Below the pieces are notes generated by a model. That model was not told where the DNA came from. It saw nothing but the letters and a program-made list of their open reading frames with translations, and searched no databases. This document shows positions 16,564 through 25,911 of a stretch of 64,000 nt of DNA, piece by piece. The translations under genes and the position numbers were made by a program. The number at the start of each line of letters is the position of its first letter. The first letter of the stretch is position 1. This DNA comes from CBDDCA01 sp965218205. GTDB taxonomy: Bacteria; Spirochaetota; Spirochaetia; WTKD01; G963693115. The stretch covers positions 1,736,001 to 1,800,000 of the forward strand of contig OZ244590.1 of assembly GCA_965218205.1 (NCBI GenBank). Direction: 5' to 3'.

Positions 16564-19500
16564 CTACGATGTGGTACATGCTGAACTACCAGCAATCTTT
16601 GGGTACTGTGCTGTTTTGCCAGCCATAGCTGAACCATTGAAAAAACGGGATAATCTGTTTACTTTACAAAGCTTCCATGATGATAAATCTTGATCAAATA
16701 CAGAGGCATCCTCAAACATAGAAGTTGATTCAATAACACCAGCTACATTACTTACATCCCAATCTCCTATATCTTGATTAAAAGCACTTGCTCGAAAAAA
16801 CATAAGACTCACTTCAGTAACATTACTTACATTCCAATTCCCTATATCTTGATTAAATTTACTGGCTCTATTAAACATAGAAGACATTCGAGTAACATTA
16901 CTTACATCCCAATCTCCTATGTCTTGATTAAATTCACTGGCCAGAACAAATGTAGAAAACATATTTTCTACGCTACTTGTATTCCATCGTGTTATGTCTC
17001 CATTAAAAGTACTATCATTATCAAATAACTCACTCATATCAGTAATAGCACTCGTATCTATCATGTTGAGGTTAGGGCTATTGGTGTTTTGTCTGCTTGC
17101 TCCTCTTTCTGCAGTGATAATAGCTTTGAGTGCTGTCTTTGTTGTTGGTCTGTAATAGGTCGCTGATGTTTGTCCTGATGGTGGAGTTCTTAGTCCTGTC
17201 TTTATAACAATGCTTGCTTTTATTGTTTTAGCTGAACCGATAAATCCACACTCTGCTACATTGTAGCTATAATCAGGATTAACTCTCGTAATATCAGGAT
17301 CATTTATATTGGATTTATTTGCTATGCCTGTTATAGTAACTGTGTCAGTAGTATCATCAAATGATACTGCTAGTCCTGTTTCTTTTTTAATTTTCTCTGC
17401 ATCTGCTTTCGGTATGTTGCCACTACAGGTAAAGGTATTGCCACTGGGAACGCTACTGAGTACTCTTGTTATATTTATTGCTGGCGTTTTGCCTACTTCT
17501 GCTGAAACTACTACAGTGTTTCCTATAAATGCTGACATTTCAAACTCTTTACGGACTCCTGTTGATGCTTTTGTAGGATCGGTGCTGTTTACTGCTTGTA
17601 CGACTATTTCGTAGGTTCTTCCGTTTGTCAATCCTGTCAAAATAGTGTTTGTTGTTCCTGCTGACACTGTTTTTGTTGCTGTAGCATCTCTTATTATTGC
17701 TGCTTCATTTCTTGCACTGCCTCCTTTGACAACACTGTATACTTTGTACGATACCTGTGCGGTTGTTAAGGTAGCTCCTTTGTTTGTTTTATGGCTTGCA
17801 CTAAGACTAGGAGCTGTCCACGATACTCTCATGCCTGTTGTGGTTACTGCTGTTTGTATGCTTGATACTTCTGCGGGGGCTGTCGCTTGTGATGCGGTTG
17901 TTACTGTTGCCACTGTCGATACTACTTTTTTGCTTGGGTCTGTTTTTACTGCTACTTCTACCACAAAATGATACTTTGTTGCTCCTTTTATTGCTATCAC
18001 TGGATCTGTGTCTGCAGACAAGCCTAAACTGGCAAGCGCTGGTACTGTGTACACTCTGCTACTGGCACTGCCTATGTTTATCTTTCTGCCCGCTAGTACT
18101 TCTGATACAGTAGCTGTGCCGTCTTTCTGTAAGCCGTACACGGTGTATACTAGCTTGTCATTTGTTATGCTTGTGCCATCGTAGTCTTTTGCTCCTGTAA
18201 AGGTGCTTAACTGCGTGAGTACTAGCTTTATTGTTCCTGCTGTGCTTGTTGACGGTGACACTACTAGCTTGTTTGCTAGTAACGACTGATTGGGAGCTAC
18301 TGCTTTGGAAGTATAGACTTCCTTTATTTCTGCTACATCGGTGTAAAAGCCTGCTGGAAAGAGATTGGTTGATTCATTGTAATCGGGGCTTGTTGTGTTT
18401 ACTATCCTCACTCCTATGTAGTAGTCCTTTGCTGTTTCTATGGGCGTTGCTCCTGCATTGCTTCCACTGGTGCTGTCTACTATTGCTATGGATAGTGTGT
18501 TTTGAGTTGTTCCTGTTGCTTTTGTGTATTTTGCTACTTTTACATTGCTTTTTTCCACTGCCCATAGGGCTGATACGCTGGCAGGCTTTCCTGTAGTGTC
18601 TTCTTTCTTGAGGTATAGCACATAGTAGGCAAGATCAGTTGCTGCAAGGGCATTGCCATTTGCTTTGCTCACTCCTGCTATGTCTGAGGCATTAAGCTGT
18701 ACTGTTATGACTTTTTTCCCACTATTGCCTCCTGTGGTAGGCACTGCAAATACTACTGCATTACTGTTAGTATAGGTTGTTACTTTTGGTGCGTTTGGTG
18801 GCGTAGTAAGTGTTGCTGTTTTTATTGTTGCTGATGCTCCTATGCTATAGGCGGGATTGAGGCTGTTTATTGCTTCTACTCCTGCGGTATATTCTGCTCC
18901 CTTTGTTCCTATAAATGTTGCTTTTAATGGGTTGCTGTTTCCTGCTAGCTCTCTTGTTTGTACTCCTGCAAGGGCTTTTATTGCCTCTAGTGTTTTTGTG
19001 CTATGGTCTCCTGCTACTATGTATACTTTGTACTGTATTTGTGCAGGCGTGAGTTTGTTTCCATTAGGGGCTTTGTGGGTATTGGCAATAGTACCTGCAC
19101 TAAATGTATAGACTGCTGTTGCGGTTGTTGATGTTACTGATTCTACAGAGAGTGTTGCATCCTTTGGCTCTGGCGGTGCTGTTGAGGTGCTATCGTATAC
19201 TGCTACTGCATCAGCGAGAGGGGTTACTGGGCTTACTCTGTTATTTGCTATTTGTAAAAAATCAAAGCGATAGTTCTTGGCATTTGCTTGGTACTTGGGT
19301 ACTTCTAAGCCATCTGCTATACCAAAGCTAATGGTGGTTGTTGGGTTTGTTATGCTTTTTTCTGCTATTACGGTAGCTCCTTCTTTCATACGCAGGGTGT
19401 AGTATTGTCCTATGCCTGGAGCTGTCTTAAAGGTTGCTTTTATCTGTATGACTCCTGTTTTGTCTAGGGTTGGCTTTTTTGAAAAAAGATCTTCTGAGGG

Positions 19501-21291
19501 GGCATTCAGCTGAGAGGGGGTGGTTATGTCTTGTGTGGTTGACTTGCTTTTGTTGCCTGCATAGTCTATTGCTTGTATTGTTACTGTGTAGGTTTTGCCT
19601 TGTGTGAGTTCTTCGACAGAGAGTGATGTTGTAGGATAGGGTATTTTCTTCTCGTTGACTACTGCAGTACTTGCACCTTTCTCTTGTATGCTTATGCTGT
19701 ATTCTTTTATGTCTTTGTTGTTGCTTGTGGGTGCTGTCCATGTTATTTGTGTTGCTACCTTTGTTGCTGATACAAAGGGATAGCTTGCTTGTATGTTTGT
19801 TACTGGATCGGGGGCAGTGCCATCTGCTACGGTACTTACTGTGGCATTTTCTGCTGTTCCTTTGTTGCCTGCATAGTCCTGCGATTGTACTGCCACTGTA
19901 TACTCGGTGGTGGCTTTGAGGCCTGGTATCTGCGTGTTGCGTACTGCTCTGTCTGTTATTGTTACTGTCTTTGCTGGAGTATCGCTCTCTTTTTCTGTTG
20001 CTGTTATAGTCACTCCTGCATAGTCTCGTACATTAGGTGCTTGCCAGATTACTACTATGCTTGTTGCTCCTCCTACTGCACTTACATTGCTTACAGGCTC
20101 TGTGCTTTTGTCGGTTGTTGCTAATTCTTTTGACACTGCAGTGGAGTACTTTCCGTTTTGAGAGACATACACTTCTACTTTGTACATAAGTGTGCCATAG
20201 AGTTTTGTGAGTGCTATGCCATCTTTTGCTACATATACAGTTGCGTATTCTTTTGCCTGTGCAGTTGCTCCGCTGACACTGGTTGCACTGGTATCTTTGC
20301 TTATTGTCTCTTCTGCTACTACGGTATTTGTTGCGGTTGCTGTGACTCGTACTTGGAGTTTTTTGTTTGTAAAGGTAAAGCTCCCCCACTGGACAAGCAG
20401 GCTTTCATCGGCTGGGCTATCGCTTTTATCGTTTGCTGTTACTGTAAGATTTGCCTCTGGTAGTGCTGCTACTGTTTGTGAGAGGGCTGATGGCACTATG
20501 CCTCTGAGTGCTTGCTTTGCCGTGCTTTTGTTACCGTTGCTATCTTTGTATACTACCACTATATCATAGCTGATGCCGTCTATGGTGGGGACAGCAATGC
20601 TCACTTCTCCTTGTGTTACATCTTGTACTGATACTTCTGTCTTTACCCCTGTAGTTTTTTCTATTACCTGTATTGTGGCTTCTGCTATGTCTGTCTTTCC
20701 TGACGAGAGTAGTACTTTGTCCCATGTTAGCTTTATGCCATTTGTTGCTGATTCTACTGCTACCTGTGTAAAGGTGTCCTGCGGGGCAGTTTCATCGCTC
20801 AGTGTTGTTACAGAGCGGGTTGTTTTTGGTGATACTTCTGTGTCTTTTTGAGCTTCTATCTCTACAGTGTAATTGGTGAGTGCTTGTAAGCCTTTGAGTT
20901 TATACGATTGTCCTTGTTGAAACAATGCACGATATTCTATTGCAGGAACACGCACTTGTATGACTTGTGCTGGCGTTGTAGAGGTAGCTTTTACGACTAC
21001 ATGTGTAGCATCGCTTGGGGCTTGCCAGCGTAAAGCAAGCGTCCCATCATTGCTTGCTGCTTTTATCTGCACATTGGACACTGATGCAAGTGTCGGGGTT
21101 ACTGGTGTCCCTCCTCCACCTGATGAGGAACTGCTACTGCTCTCTGCACATCCTACGAGTACGAGGGTAGTTATTGCTAGCACTAAAAACAGTGCAACTA
21201 AAGTTATGTTTTGCTTATATCGAGAGTGTACCCCCCCCCCCCCCGATTTTTTCACGCTGTGTAATTCCTTACTCAACCATATTTTTTTCAT
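16564..21291 (-). CDS. Giant surface lipoprotein A: FN3-like repeats plus BspA-like DUF285 repeats, phase-variable, in-frame (ON)
   Basis: 1575 aa. Signal peptide with lipobox LVLVGC, lipidated Cys48, then a Ser/Gly stretch. Residues about 65-1240 are roughly ten fibronectin-III-like modules of 90-130 aa (recurring TWxAP, Y-V-x-A-D/N and TxxxT edges). About 1245-1345 is a different beta domain (VSAEVGKTPAINITRVLSS), and about 1350-1575 are BspA/DUF285 repeats (FNQDIGDWDVSNVT). A G14 tract (minus strand) encodes GGGG at 17-20, before the hydrophobic core; its length keeps this copy in frame. Start ATG at 21291 has AAGGAG 7 nt upstream. Composition is Ala/Thr/Val-rich and visibly less AT-rich than neighbours. 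Likely adhesin; ligand unknown. Confidence 0.9.
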   Translation of the reverse strand: MKKIWLSKELHSVKKSGGGGVHSRYKQNITLVALFLVLAITTLVLVGCAESSSSSSSGGGGTPVTPTLASVSNVQIKAASNDGTLALRWQAPSDATHVVVKATSTTPAQVIQVRVPAIEYRALFQQGQSYKLKGLQALTNYTVEIEAQKDTEVSPKTTRSVTTLSDETAPQDTFTQVAVESATNGIKLTWDKVLLSSGKTDIAEATIQVIEKTTGVKTEVSVQDVTQGEVSIAVPTIDGISYDIVVVYKDSNGNKSTAKQALRGIVPSALSQTVAALPEANLTVTANDKSDSPADESLLVQWGSFTFTNKKLQVRVTATATNTVVAEETISKDTSATSVSGATAQAKEYATVYVAKDGIALTKLYGTLMYKVEVYVSQNGKYSTAVSKELATTDKSTEPVSNVSAVGGATSIVVIWQAPNVRDYAGVTITATEKESDTPAKTVTITDRAVRNTQIPGLKATTEYTVAVQSQDYAGNKGTAENATVSTVADGTAPDPVTNIQASYPFVSATKVATQITWTAPTSNNKDIKEYSISIQEKGASTAVVNEKKIPYPTTSLSVEELTQGKTYTVTIQAIDYAGNKSKSTTQDITTPSQLNAPSEDLFSKKPTLDKTGVIQIKATFKTAPGIGQYYTLRMKEGATVIAEKSITNPTTTISFGIADGLEVPKYQANAKNYRFDFLQIANNRVSPVTPLADAVAVYDSTSTAPPEPKDATLSVESVTSTTATAVYTFSAGTIANTHKAPNGNKLTPAQIQYKVYIVAGDHSTKTLEAIKALAGVQTRELAGNSNPLKATFIGTKGAEYTAGVEAINSLNPAYSIGASATIKTATLTTPPNAPKVTTYTNSNAVVFAVPTTGGNSGKKVITVQLNASDIAGVSKANGNALAATDLAYYVLYLKKEDTTGKPASVSALWAVEKSNVKVAKYTKATGTTQNTLSIAIVDSTSGSNAGATPIETAKDYYIGVRIVNTTSPDYNESTNLFPAGFYTDVAEIKEVYTSKAVAPNQSLLANKLVVSPSTSTAGTIKLVLTQLSTFTGAKDYDGTSITNDKLVYTVYGLQKDGTATVSEVLAGRKINIGSASSRVYTVPALASLGLSADTDPVIAIKGATKYHFVVEVAVKTDPSKKVVSTVATVTTASQATAPAEVSSIQTAVTTTGMRVSWTAPSLSASHKTNKGATLTTAQVSYKVYSVVKGGSARNEAAIIRDATATKTVSAGTTNTILTGLTNGRTYEIVVQAVNSTDPTKASTGVRKEFEMSAFIGNTVVVSAEVGKTPAINITRVLSSVPSGNTFTCSGNIPKADAEKIKKETGLAVSFDDTTDTVTITGIANKSNINDPDITRVNPDYSYNVAECGFIGSAKTIKASIVIKTGLRTPPSGQTSATYYRPTTKTALKAIITAERGASRQNTNSPNLNMIDTSAITDMSELFDNDSTFNGDITRWNTSSVENMFSTFVLASEFNQDIGDWDVSNVTRMSSMFNRASKFNQDIGNWNVSNVTEVSLMFFRASAFNQDIGDWDVSNVAGVIESTSMFEDASVFDQDLSSWKLCKVNRLSRFFNGSAMAGKTAQYPKIAGSSACTTS
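21231..21244 (-). repeat. G14 homopolymer (contingency tract) in lipoprotein A
   Basis: Fourteen consecutive C on the plus strand (G on the coding strand), preceded on the coding strand by A6. Reading A6-G14 joins the ATG at 21291 to the lipoprotein frame. A gain or loss not divisible by three would stop translation within a few codons. Confidence 0.95.
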
Positions 21292-21355
21292 AATGTTCTC
21301 CTTTTATTTTCACTTATTGTTGTGTGCTTATCATTACACACAATGAACAACTATC

Positions 21356-21386
21356 ATTATAGCATATAATACTATTTTTTTGTCTA
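21356..21386 (-). promoter_or_regulatory. Candidate promoter of lipoprotein A
   Basis: TATAAT (21356-21361) with TAGACA (21381-21386) 19 nt upstream on the minus strand, about 65 nt before the ATG. The leader contains a small inverted repeat TTGTGTG/CACACAA (about 21320-21343). Confidence 0.5.
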
Positions 21387-21407
21387 TATTGCATCATCCG
21401 CAAAAAG

Positions 21408-21422
21408 AAAAAAAAAAAAAAA
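21408..21422 (-). repeat. A15/T15 homopolymer upstream of the lipoprotein A promoter
   Basis: Fifteen consecutive A on the plus strand (T on the coding strand), about 21 bp upstream of the candidate -35. Lipoprotein B has no equivalent tract. Confidence 0.85.
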
Positions 21423-21529
21423 TACATCGAAATCTACATGAACTATAGCAACATGTGATAATAATGCTATATTTATCTTTACGAAAATAAGGATACCATT
21501 CTAAAATTAAGTTAGTTGGTATATACTCG

Positions 21530-22117
21530 TTATCCTACTAGCACTTCTTTCAATTCAAGTTCTCCTAGCACCCCTAATGCCTCAATACACTTAAGCAGCA
21601 GTTTTCTTGTATGATGTGAATCTTCAAGAGCACGGTGAAATGTATCTCCTCCTAAATTAAGCTGTTCAATAAGAAATCCTAGTTTATACTGAGAAAGATT
21701 AGGGAAGGCTTTTCTTGACAAACTGACAGTATCAACAAGAGGAATATTAGTAATAGTAGGCAATTTTACTCTCGTAAGTGCAACATTTAAGAAGCGTATA
21801 TCAAAATCTATGTTATGTGCTACTAACACAGTGTCTTTAATAAAACTCATAAACAGAGGAATTACAATTTCTATAGGATCAGCATTTTTTACCATATCAT
21901 TGGTAATACCGTGTACCTTGCTACTTATATCAGGAATATCCACTGGAGGTTTAATTAAATGCTGAAAAGTATCTATTTCACGTTCTGTATTAAATTTAAT
22001 AGCACCTATTTCTATAATATGCTCGGTACTTTCATCAAACCCCGTTGTCTCAACATCAAACACAACATATTCTACAGAATGCACAGAATCATTAGGACTA
22101 ATAACTACACTAGCCAT
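21530..22117 (-). CDS. DnaQ-like 3'-5' exonuclease (DEDDh; PolC/epsilon type)
   Basis: 195 aa, a stand-alone exonuclease domain. Exo I is VVFDVETTGF (Asp21, Glu23), Exo II is LVAHNIDFDIRFLN, Exo III is FHRALEDSHHTRKLL with the catalytic His and Asp. Could be a DNA polymerase III epsilon-like proofreader or an RNase T-like exonuclease; length and motif spacing favour the epsilon/PolC exonuclease group. Its start overlaps the phosphohexomutase 3' end by 13 nt. Confidence 0.88.
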   Translation of the reverse strand: MASVVISPNDSVHSVEYVVFDVETTGFDESTEHIIEIGAIKFNTEREIDTFQHLIKPPVDIPDISSKVHGITNDMVKNADPIEIVIPLFMSFIKDTVLVAHNIDFDIRFLNVALTRVKLPTITNIPLVDTVSLSRKAFPNLSQYKLGFLIEQLNLGGDTFHRALEDSHHTRKLLLKCIEALGVLGELELKEVLVG

Positions 22118-23856
22118 GTTTGTACCTCTTTTTCAACAATATCTAGCTCAGATTGTAATTGCTTCTTTGCTTGCTCTAAATCTTTACTTTTTTCTTTTGG
22201 AAGAGAATATAACAAGTACAATTTAATTTTTGGCTCAGTACCTGAGGGACGAATACAGATTTTATTGCCTAGCTCAGTAGTAAAGATAAGCACATCTATA
22301 GAACGCATGCCTGTTGTATCTGTACTATTAGTAAGCATATCATGTATAACTCCCGTTTTATAATCTGTTTTAAGCACTATTTTTTGATTTCCTATAACAG
22401 TAGGACTGTTCTCTCGTAATTTTTTCATAATAGATTGCATGGTATCTTTTCCTTCTTTTCCTGTGTACTGCTTGTTTATTGCCCGTTCTTCATGATACCC
22501 ATGTTTTATATATAGCTCCTCTAATTTTTTAACAAGACTCATACCTTGAGAAGCATAAAATTTTGCCATATCTATACAGAGCATGCTTGTAGAGATACCA
22601 TCCTTATCACGTACTGCCATACTGGATAAGAATCCATAACTCTCCTCACAAGAAAATACAAATTCGCCCATATGCTCATTTTCAATTTTCTTCATGTATT
22701 CGGCAATATTCTTAAAACCAGTGTACACCTTTGCTGTTGTAATATCATACGATGCAGCTATCCTTTCTTGTAAAAGACTTGTCACTACAGTATTGATAAA
22801 TATCCCTTTTTTGCCTAATAATCCATGCTCTTTTTTTCGGGAAGCTATATAGTCTAACAATAAAGCCCCTATTTGATTTCCACTAAGATATATAAAGTCA
22901 GCTCCCACTCTTTCAACTACTCCCATTCTATCTGCATCAGGGTCAGTAGCAATAACAAGATTAGCCTGCACCTTTTTTGCTGTCTCCACTGCATTATGCA
23001 ACGCTTTAGGGTCTTCAGGGTTAGGATACGCCACTGTTGGAAACTCTCCGTCAGGTTCTTTCTGGCTTGGCTCTATCACATAGTCTATTTCATGCTGTTT
23101 CATAAGAGCTTCTAAGTGATGAGCCCCTGTTCCGTGTAATGGAGTATACACTACTTTATAATTCATAGCTTGATGTAATGTATTGCTTTCAAGCATGAGT
23201 GCAGAAACATAATCTTGAAATTTTTCATCAAAATCTTGCCTTAACTCTTCATATAGTTTTTGTTCTTTTGCCTCTTTAATACTAATAGAAGAAAAAGGAG
23301 GAGTTACCGATTGAATACATTCAATAATACCAACATCATGAGGAGATACTACTTGTCCTCCATCATCCCAGTACACTTTTAGTCCATTATATTGTGGTGG
23401 ATTATGGCTTGCCGTGATAACCATTCCTGACTGAGCATGTAAGGCACGTATAGTAAATGATAACTGCGGTGTTGCACGTGGATGAGGATAGCGATATACC
23501 ATAATACCTCTTGCACACGCTATGCTACTTACAATATCAGCAAATTCTTTAGAATAACGCCTTGAATCGTATGCTAGTACTACCTTGATTTGTACATCAG
23601 GAAAGCATTTCAGTAGATACTCTACCCATCCTGACGCAACTTTTTGGACAATGAGAGGATTAAGTCGGTTTGTTCCTCCTTCAAGAATACCTCTAATTCC
23701 TCCTGTTCCAAATTCTAATTCAGTATAAAACCTATCATACAACTCATTATTGTCGTTTTGAGACTGTAACTGTTGTATCTGTTTTACAAAAAATGTATCC
23801 TGCTCATGTGCAAGATAATAGTCTATTTTTGATTGAATATTTGAATCTAACTGCAT
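22105..23856 (-). CDS. Alpha-D-phosphohexomutase (phosphoglucomutase/phosphomannomutase)
   Basis: 583 aa, four-domain phosphohexomutase. Active-site serine loop GMVITASHNPPQYNGLKVYWDDGGQ (about 135-160), metal loop TDPDADRMGV (about 300-309), sugar loop CEESYGF (about 390-396), phosphate loop RPSGTEPKIKLY near the C-terminus. The long form with N-terminal extension matches PgcA-type phosphoglucomutase/phosphomannomutase. Interconverts hexose 1- and 6-phosphates for envelope sugars or glycolysis. AGGAGG Shine-Dalgarno before the ATG at 23856. Confidence 0.95.
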   Translation of the reverse strand: MQLDSNIQSKIDYYLAHEQDTFFVKQIQQLQSQNDNNELYDRFYTELEFGTGGIRGILEGGTNRLNPLIVQKVASGWVEYLLKCFPDVQIKVVLAYDSRRYSKEFADIVSSIACARGIMVYRYPHPRATPQLSFTIRALHAQSGMVITASHNPPQYNGLKVYWDDGGQVVSPHDVGIIECIQSVTPPFSSISIKEAKEQKLYEELRQDFDEKFQDYVSALMLESNTLHQAMNYKVVYTPLHGTGAHHLEALMKQHEIDYVIEPSQKEPDGEFPTVAYPNPEDPKALHNAVETAKKVQANLVIATDPDADRMGVVERVGADFIYLSGNQIGALLLDYIASRKKEHGLLGKKGIFINTVVTSLLQERIAASYDITTAKVYTGFKNIAEYMKKIENEHMGEFVFSCEESYGFLSSMAVRDKDGISTSMLCIDMAKFYASQGMSLVKKLEELYIKHGYHEERAINKQYTGKEGKDTMQSIMKKLRENSPTVIGNQKIVLKTDYKTGVIHDMLTNSTDTTGMRSIDVLIFTTELGNKICIRPSGTEPKIKLYLLYSLPKEKSKDLEQAKKQLQSELDIVEKEVQTWLV

Positions 23857-23887
23857 AGTATATACCTCCTATATTCTTTGTATTAAA

Positions 23888-24565
23888 CTATGTGTATATA
23901 TATGATAGCAAATCATGCGGATTACAAGCAACAAACGAATTTCTCAATTCTGACATATCTATATTGACTGAATAATATCCCCATCCAGCTCCAATAAAAA
24001 AAATCTGTGCATGTTTAGAAAAAAGAGCATCGACATTGTTATCTCCTACCATATATGCATGTGATAGAATATCCAATGTTTGTTGTGAAGTACTATCTTG
24101 CTCGTCTATATTCAATGCTATATTCCGATAATACGGACTTGGTTTTTTATATTTGACAGTATCGACTCCTATAATAGAACTCCACTGTATATGAGAGAAA
24201 AAATGACGCACAACACCGTCAACAAGAGATTGATTTTTATTAGACAAAATTGCTAGCTGAGCCTGTTTTTTCTGAAGAGATTCCAACATATCTAATACTC
24301 CATCAAAAAGTATACTTTCACGAACTGGCGACTCATTGTAAAAATGTAATGCTTGAGACACTGCTTTTTGTGCTGCATCTTGAGGAAAATCAAAGGGCAA
24401 CAGAGCATGTATGGTATGTTCAATACCATACCCAATAGTATTCTGTACCGCTTCTTGACTAACAGGAGGCAGCCCTACATACTGTAACGCATGGTTTGCA
24501 CTAAGAGTAATATCAGGCACACTATCAACAAGAGTACCATCAAGATCAAAAATAACATATTTCAT
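23888..24565 (-). CDS. HAD-superfamily phosphatase, phosphoglycolate phosphatase-like
   Basis: 225 aa from the ATG at 24565: motif I FDLDGTLVDS at residues 5-14, cap domain, motif II LAILSNKNQ, motif III KKPSP, motif IV MVGDNNVD. The reading frame extends 30 codons further upstream but those residues are not conserved, and a TATAAT ends 6 nt before this ATG. Substrate (phosphoglycolate or another small phosphate ester) is inferred. Divergent from the RNA methyltransferase gene at 24673. Confidence 0.87.
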   Translation of the reverse strand: MKYVIFDLDGTLVDSVPDITLSANHALQYVGLPPVSQEAVQNTIGYGIEHTIHALLPFDFPQDAAQKAVSQALHFYNESPVRESILFDGVLDMLESLQKKQAQLAILSNKNQSLVDGVVRHFFSHIQWSSIIGVDTVKYKKPSPYYRNIALNIDEQDSTSQQTLDILSHAYMVGDNNVDALFSKHAQIFFIGAGWGYYSVNIDMSELRNSFVACNPHDLLSYIYT

Positions 24566-24571
24566 ATCTCT

Positions 24572-24577
24572 ATTATA
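24572..24577 (-). promoter_or_regulatory. Candidate -10 element of the HAD phosphatase gene
   Basis: TATAAT exactly 6 nt before the ATG at 24565; no Shine-Dalgarno. Confidence 0.45.
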
Positions 24578-24672
24578 CTGTTTATATTGTACTGTATGAT
24601 ATTCATAAAAAAACAAGATGTACTCAGCATGTATCATCCAATGTATTACATACACACCACAATAAGCATACT

Positions 24673-25635
24673 ATGAAAAAAACAAAACATTCTTTACAAG
24701 AAGGAAAAGAACGCTTCGATGCATATTTCACTGCTCAATACCAAGAACGATGGGCTACTCTTTCAAAAGCCCTGTTACAAAAAAAATCTTACACTAGCAT
24801 ATATAACACACATAGGGGTCACCTTTCCCTTTCTACCAATACACATAGTGCTACTATAGAAAACTCCTCAGTATACCACCTCGATACCGCATCGTATATT
24901 GTTGCAGCTATTACAGCAGAATATATGTATACTCATACACTGCGTTCACTCCTCGATATGTGTACTGCACCAGGAGGAAAGCTGTTAGCACTCTATACGC
25001 ATTTTTTACGTATTATACAAAACAAGCACCATACTATTGCTGCCACACATAATAATAGCACAAGACAACAAGATATATTCGATGATACACAGCAGGTACT
25101 TTCTATTACTGCAAATGATAAATCACCTCTTAGACTTGCAAAAGCAAAAAAAACTATACAAGCATTTCTTAATGAAAAACAAATTGAACAATGTATGTTT
25201 ACCTGCAAAAATGCGGCTCTTTTTGGCAAACATGCAAAACGTAGCTATGAAGTTGTGTTACTTGATACTCCATGCAGTAACGAACGTCATGTATATCAAT
25301 CTACAAATGAATTATCACGCTGGAATAAAAAACGGTGTACACGTATGGCTATGCAACAAAGAACCTTACTATGTGCCGCTATTGATGCTTGTGTATGGAA
25401 TGGAATTGTAGTATACATTACTTGTAGCCTCAGCAATGAAGAAAATGATGAGTTAATTGCACATATCAAAAAAAAGAGAAATATCATATGTATTACCCAT
25501 AATACCATCGCTCCTTCTATTATGCATAACTACCAGTGTGTCATTGAAAAAACTGACTTTGGCATACAAATACTCCCCGATACATCACATGGAGCAGGAC
25601 CAATGTACATGAGTATTCTGCAAGTACAAAAATAA
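24673..25635 (+). CDS. RsmB/NOP2-family RNA (cytosine-5) methyltransferase
   Basis: 320 aa. SAM motif LLDMCTAPGGK (about 94-104), substrate-binding DTPCS (about 198-202) and catalytic TCSLSNEEN (about 249-257): the two cysteines typical of the NOL1/NOP2/Sun family. There is no N-terminal NusB-like domain, so it is shorter than RsmB and closer to RsmF/NSUN-type enzymes. Target could be rRNA or tRNA. Convergent with tRNA-Leu, whose 3' end is 12 nt downstream. Confidence 0.88.
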   Translation: MKKTKHSLQEGKERFDAYFTAQYQERWATLSKALLQKKSYTSIYNTHRGHLSLSTNTHSATIENSSVYHLDTASYIVAAITAEYMYTHTLRSLLDMCTAPGGKLLALYTHFLRIIQNKHHTIAATHNNSTRQQDIFDDTQQVLSITANDKSPLRLAKAKKTIQAFLNEKQIEQCMFTCKNAALFGKHAKRSYEVVLLDTPCSNERHVYQSTNELSRWNKKRCTRMAMQQRTLLCAAIDACVWNGIVVYITCSLSNEENDELIAHIKKKRNIICITHNTIAPSIMHNYQCVIEKTDFGIQILPDTSHGAGPMYMSILQVQK

Positions 25636-25647
25636 GAGATATAGCTT

Positions 25648-25731
25648 TGCCGGAGACCGGACTTGAACCGGTACAGCATCACTGCCGCAGGATTTTAAGT
25701 CCTGTGTGTCTACCAATTTCACCACTCCGGC
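25648..25731 (-). tRNA. tRNA-Leu (TAA)
   Basis: Minus-strand cloverleaf: acceptor GCCGGAG/CTCCGGC, anticodon stem CAGGA/TCCTG with loop CTTAAAA (anticodon TAA), a long class II variable arm, T-arm ACCGG/CCGGT with TTCAAGT. Discriminator A at 25648; CCA not encoded. Confidence 0.96.
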
Positions 25732-25815
25732 TACATCTTTTATTATCATACAACAAAATTACAAAAATGTTTTTATACAAATTGGACAAATGCTCGTGTC
25801 CCTTTGACAATTTCA

Positions 25816-25845
25816 TTGACATTATATCGTTAGTTAGTATATACT
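25816..25845 (+). promoter_or_regulatory. Candidate sigma-70 promoter of the metalloprotease-like lipoprotein
   Basis: TTGACA (25816-25821), 18-nt spacer, TATACT (25840-25845); the gene starts at 25912 behind an AAGGAG. Confidence 0.6.
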
Positions 25846-25911
25846 TACTAAAGAGAAATTGCCATGCTTATGGTGATACTCTTATTATCAATTATTATAT
25901 AAGGAGCTCTT

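Noticed and set aside
17838..20569. Several long plus-strand open frames rich in Leu/Cys/Val inside lipoproteins A and B
   Set aside because: They are antisense to a clear repeat-coding frame, low complexity, lack start signals, and arise from the Ala/Thr-rich codon usage of the real genes.
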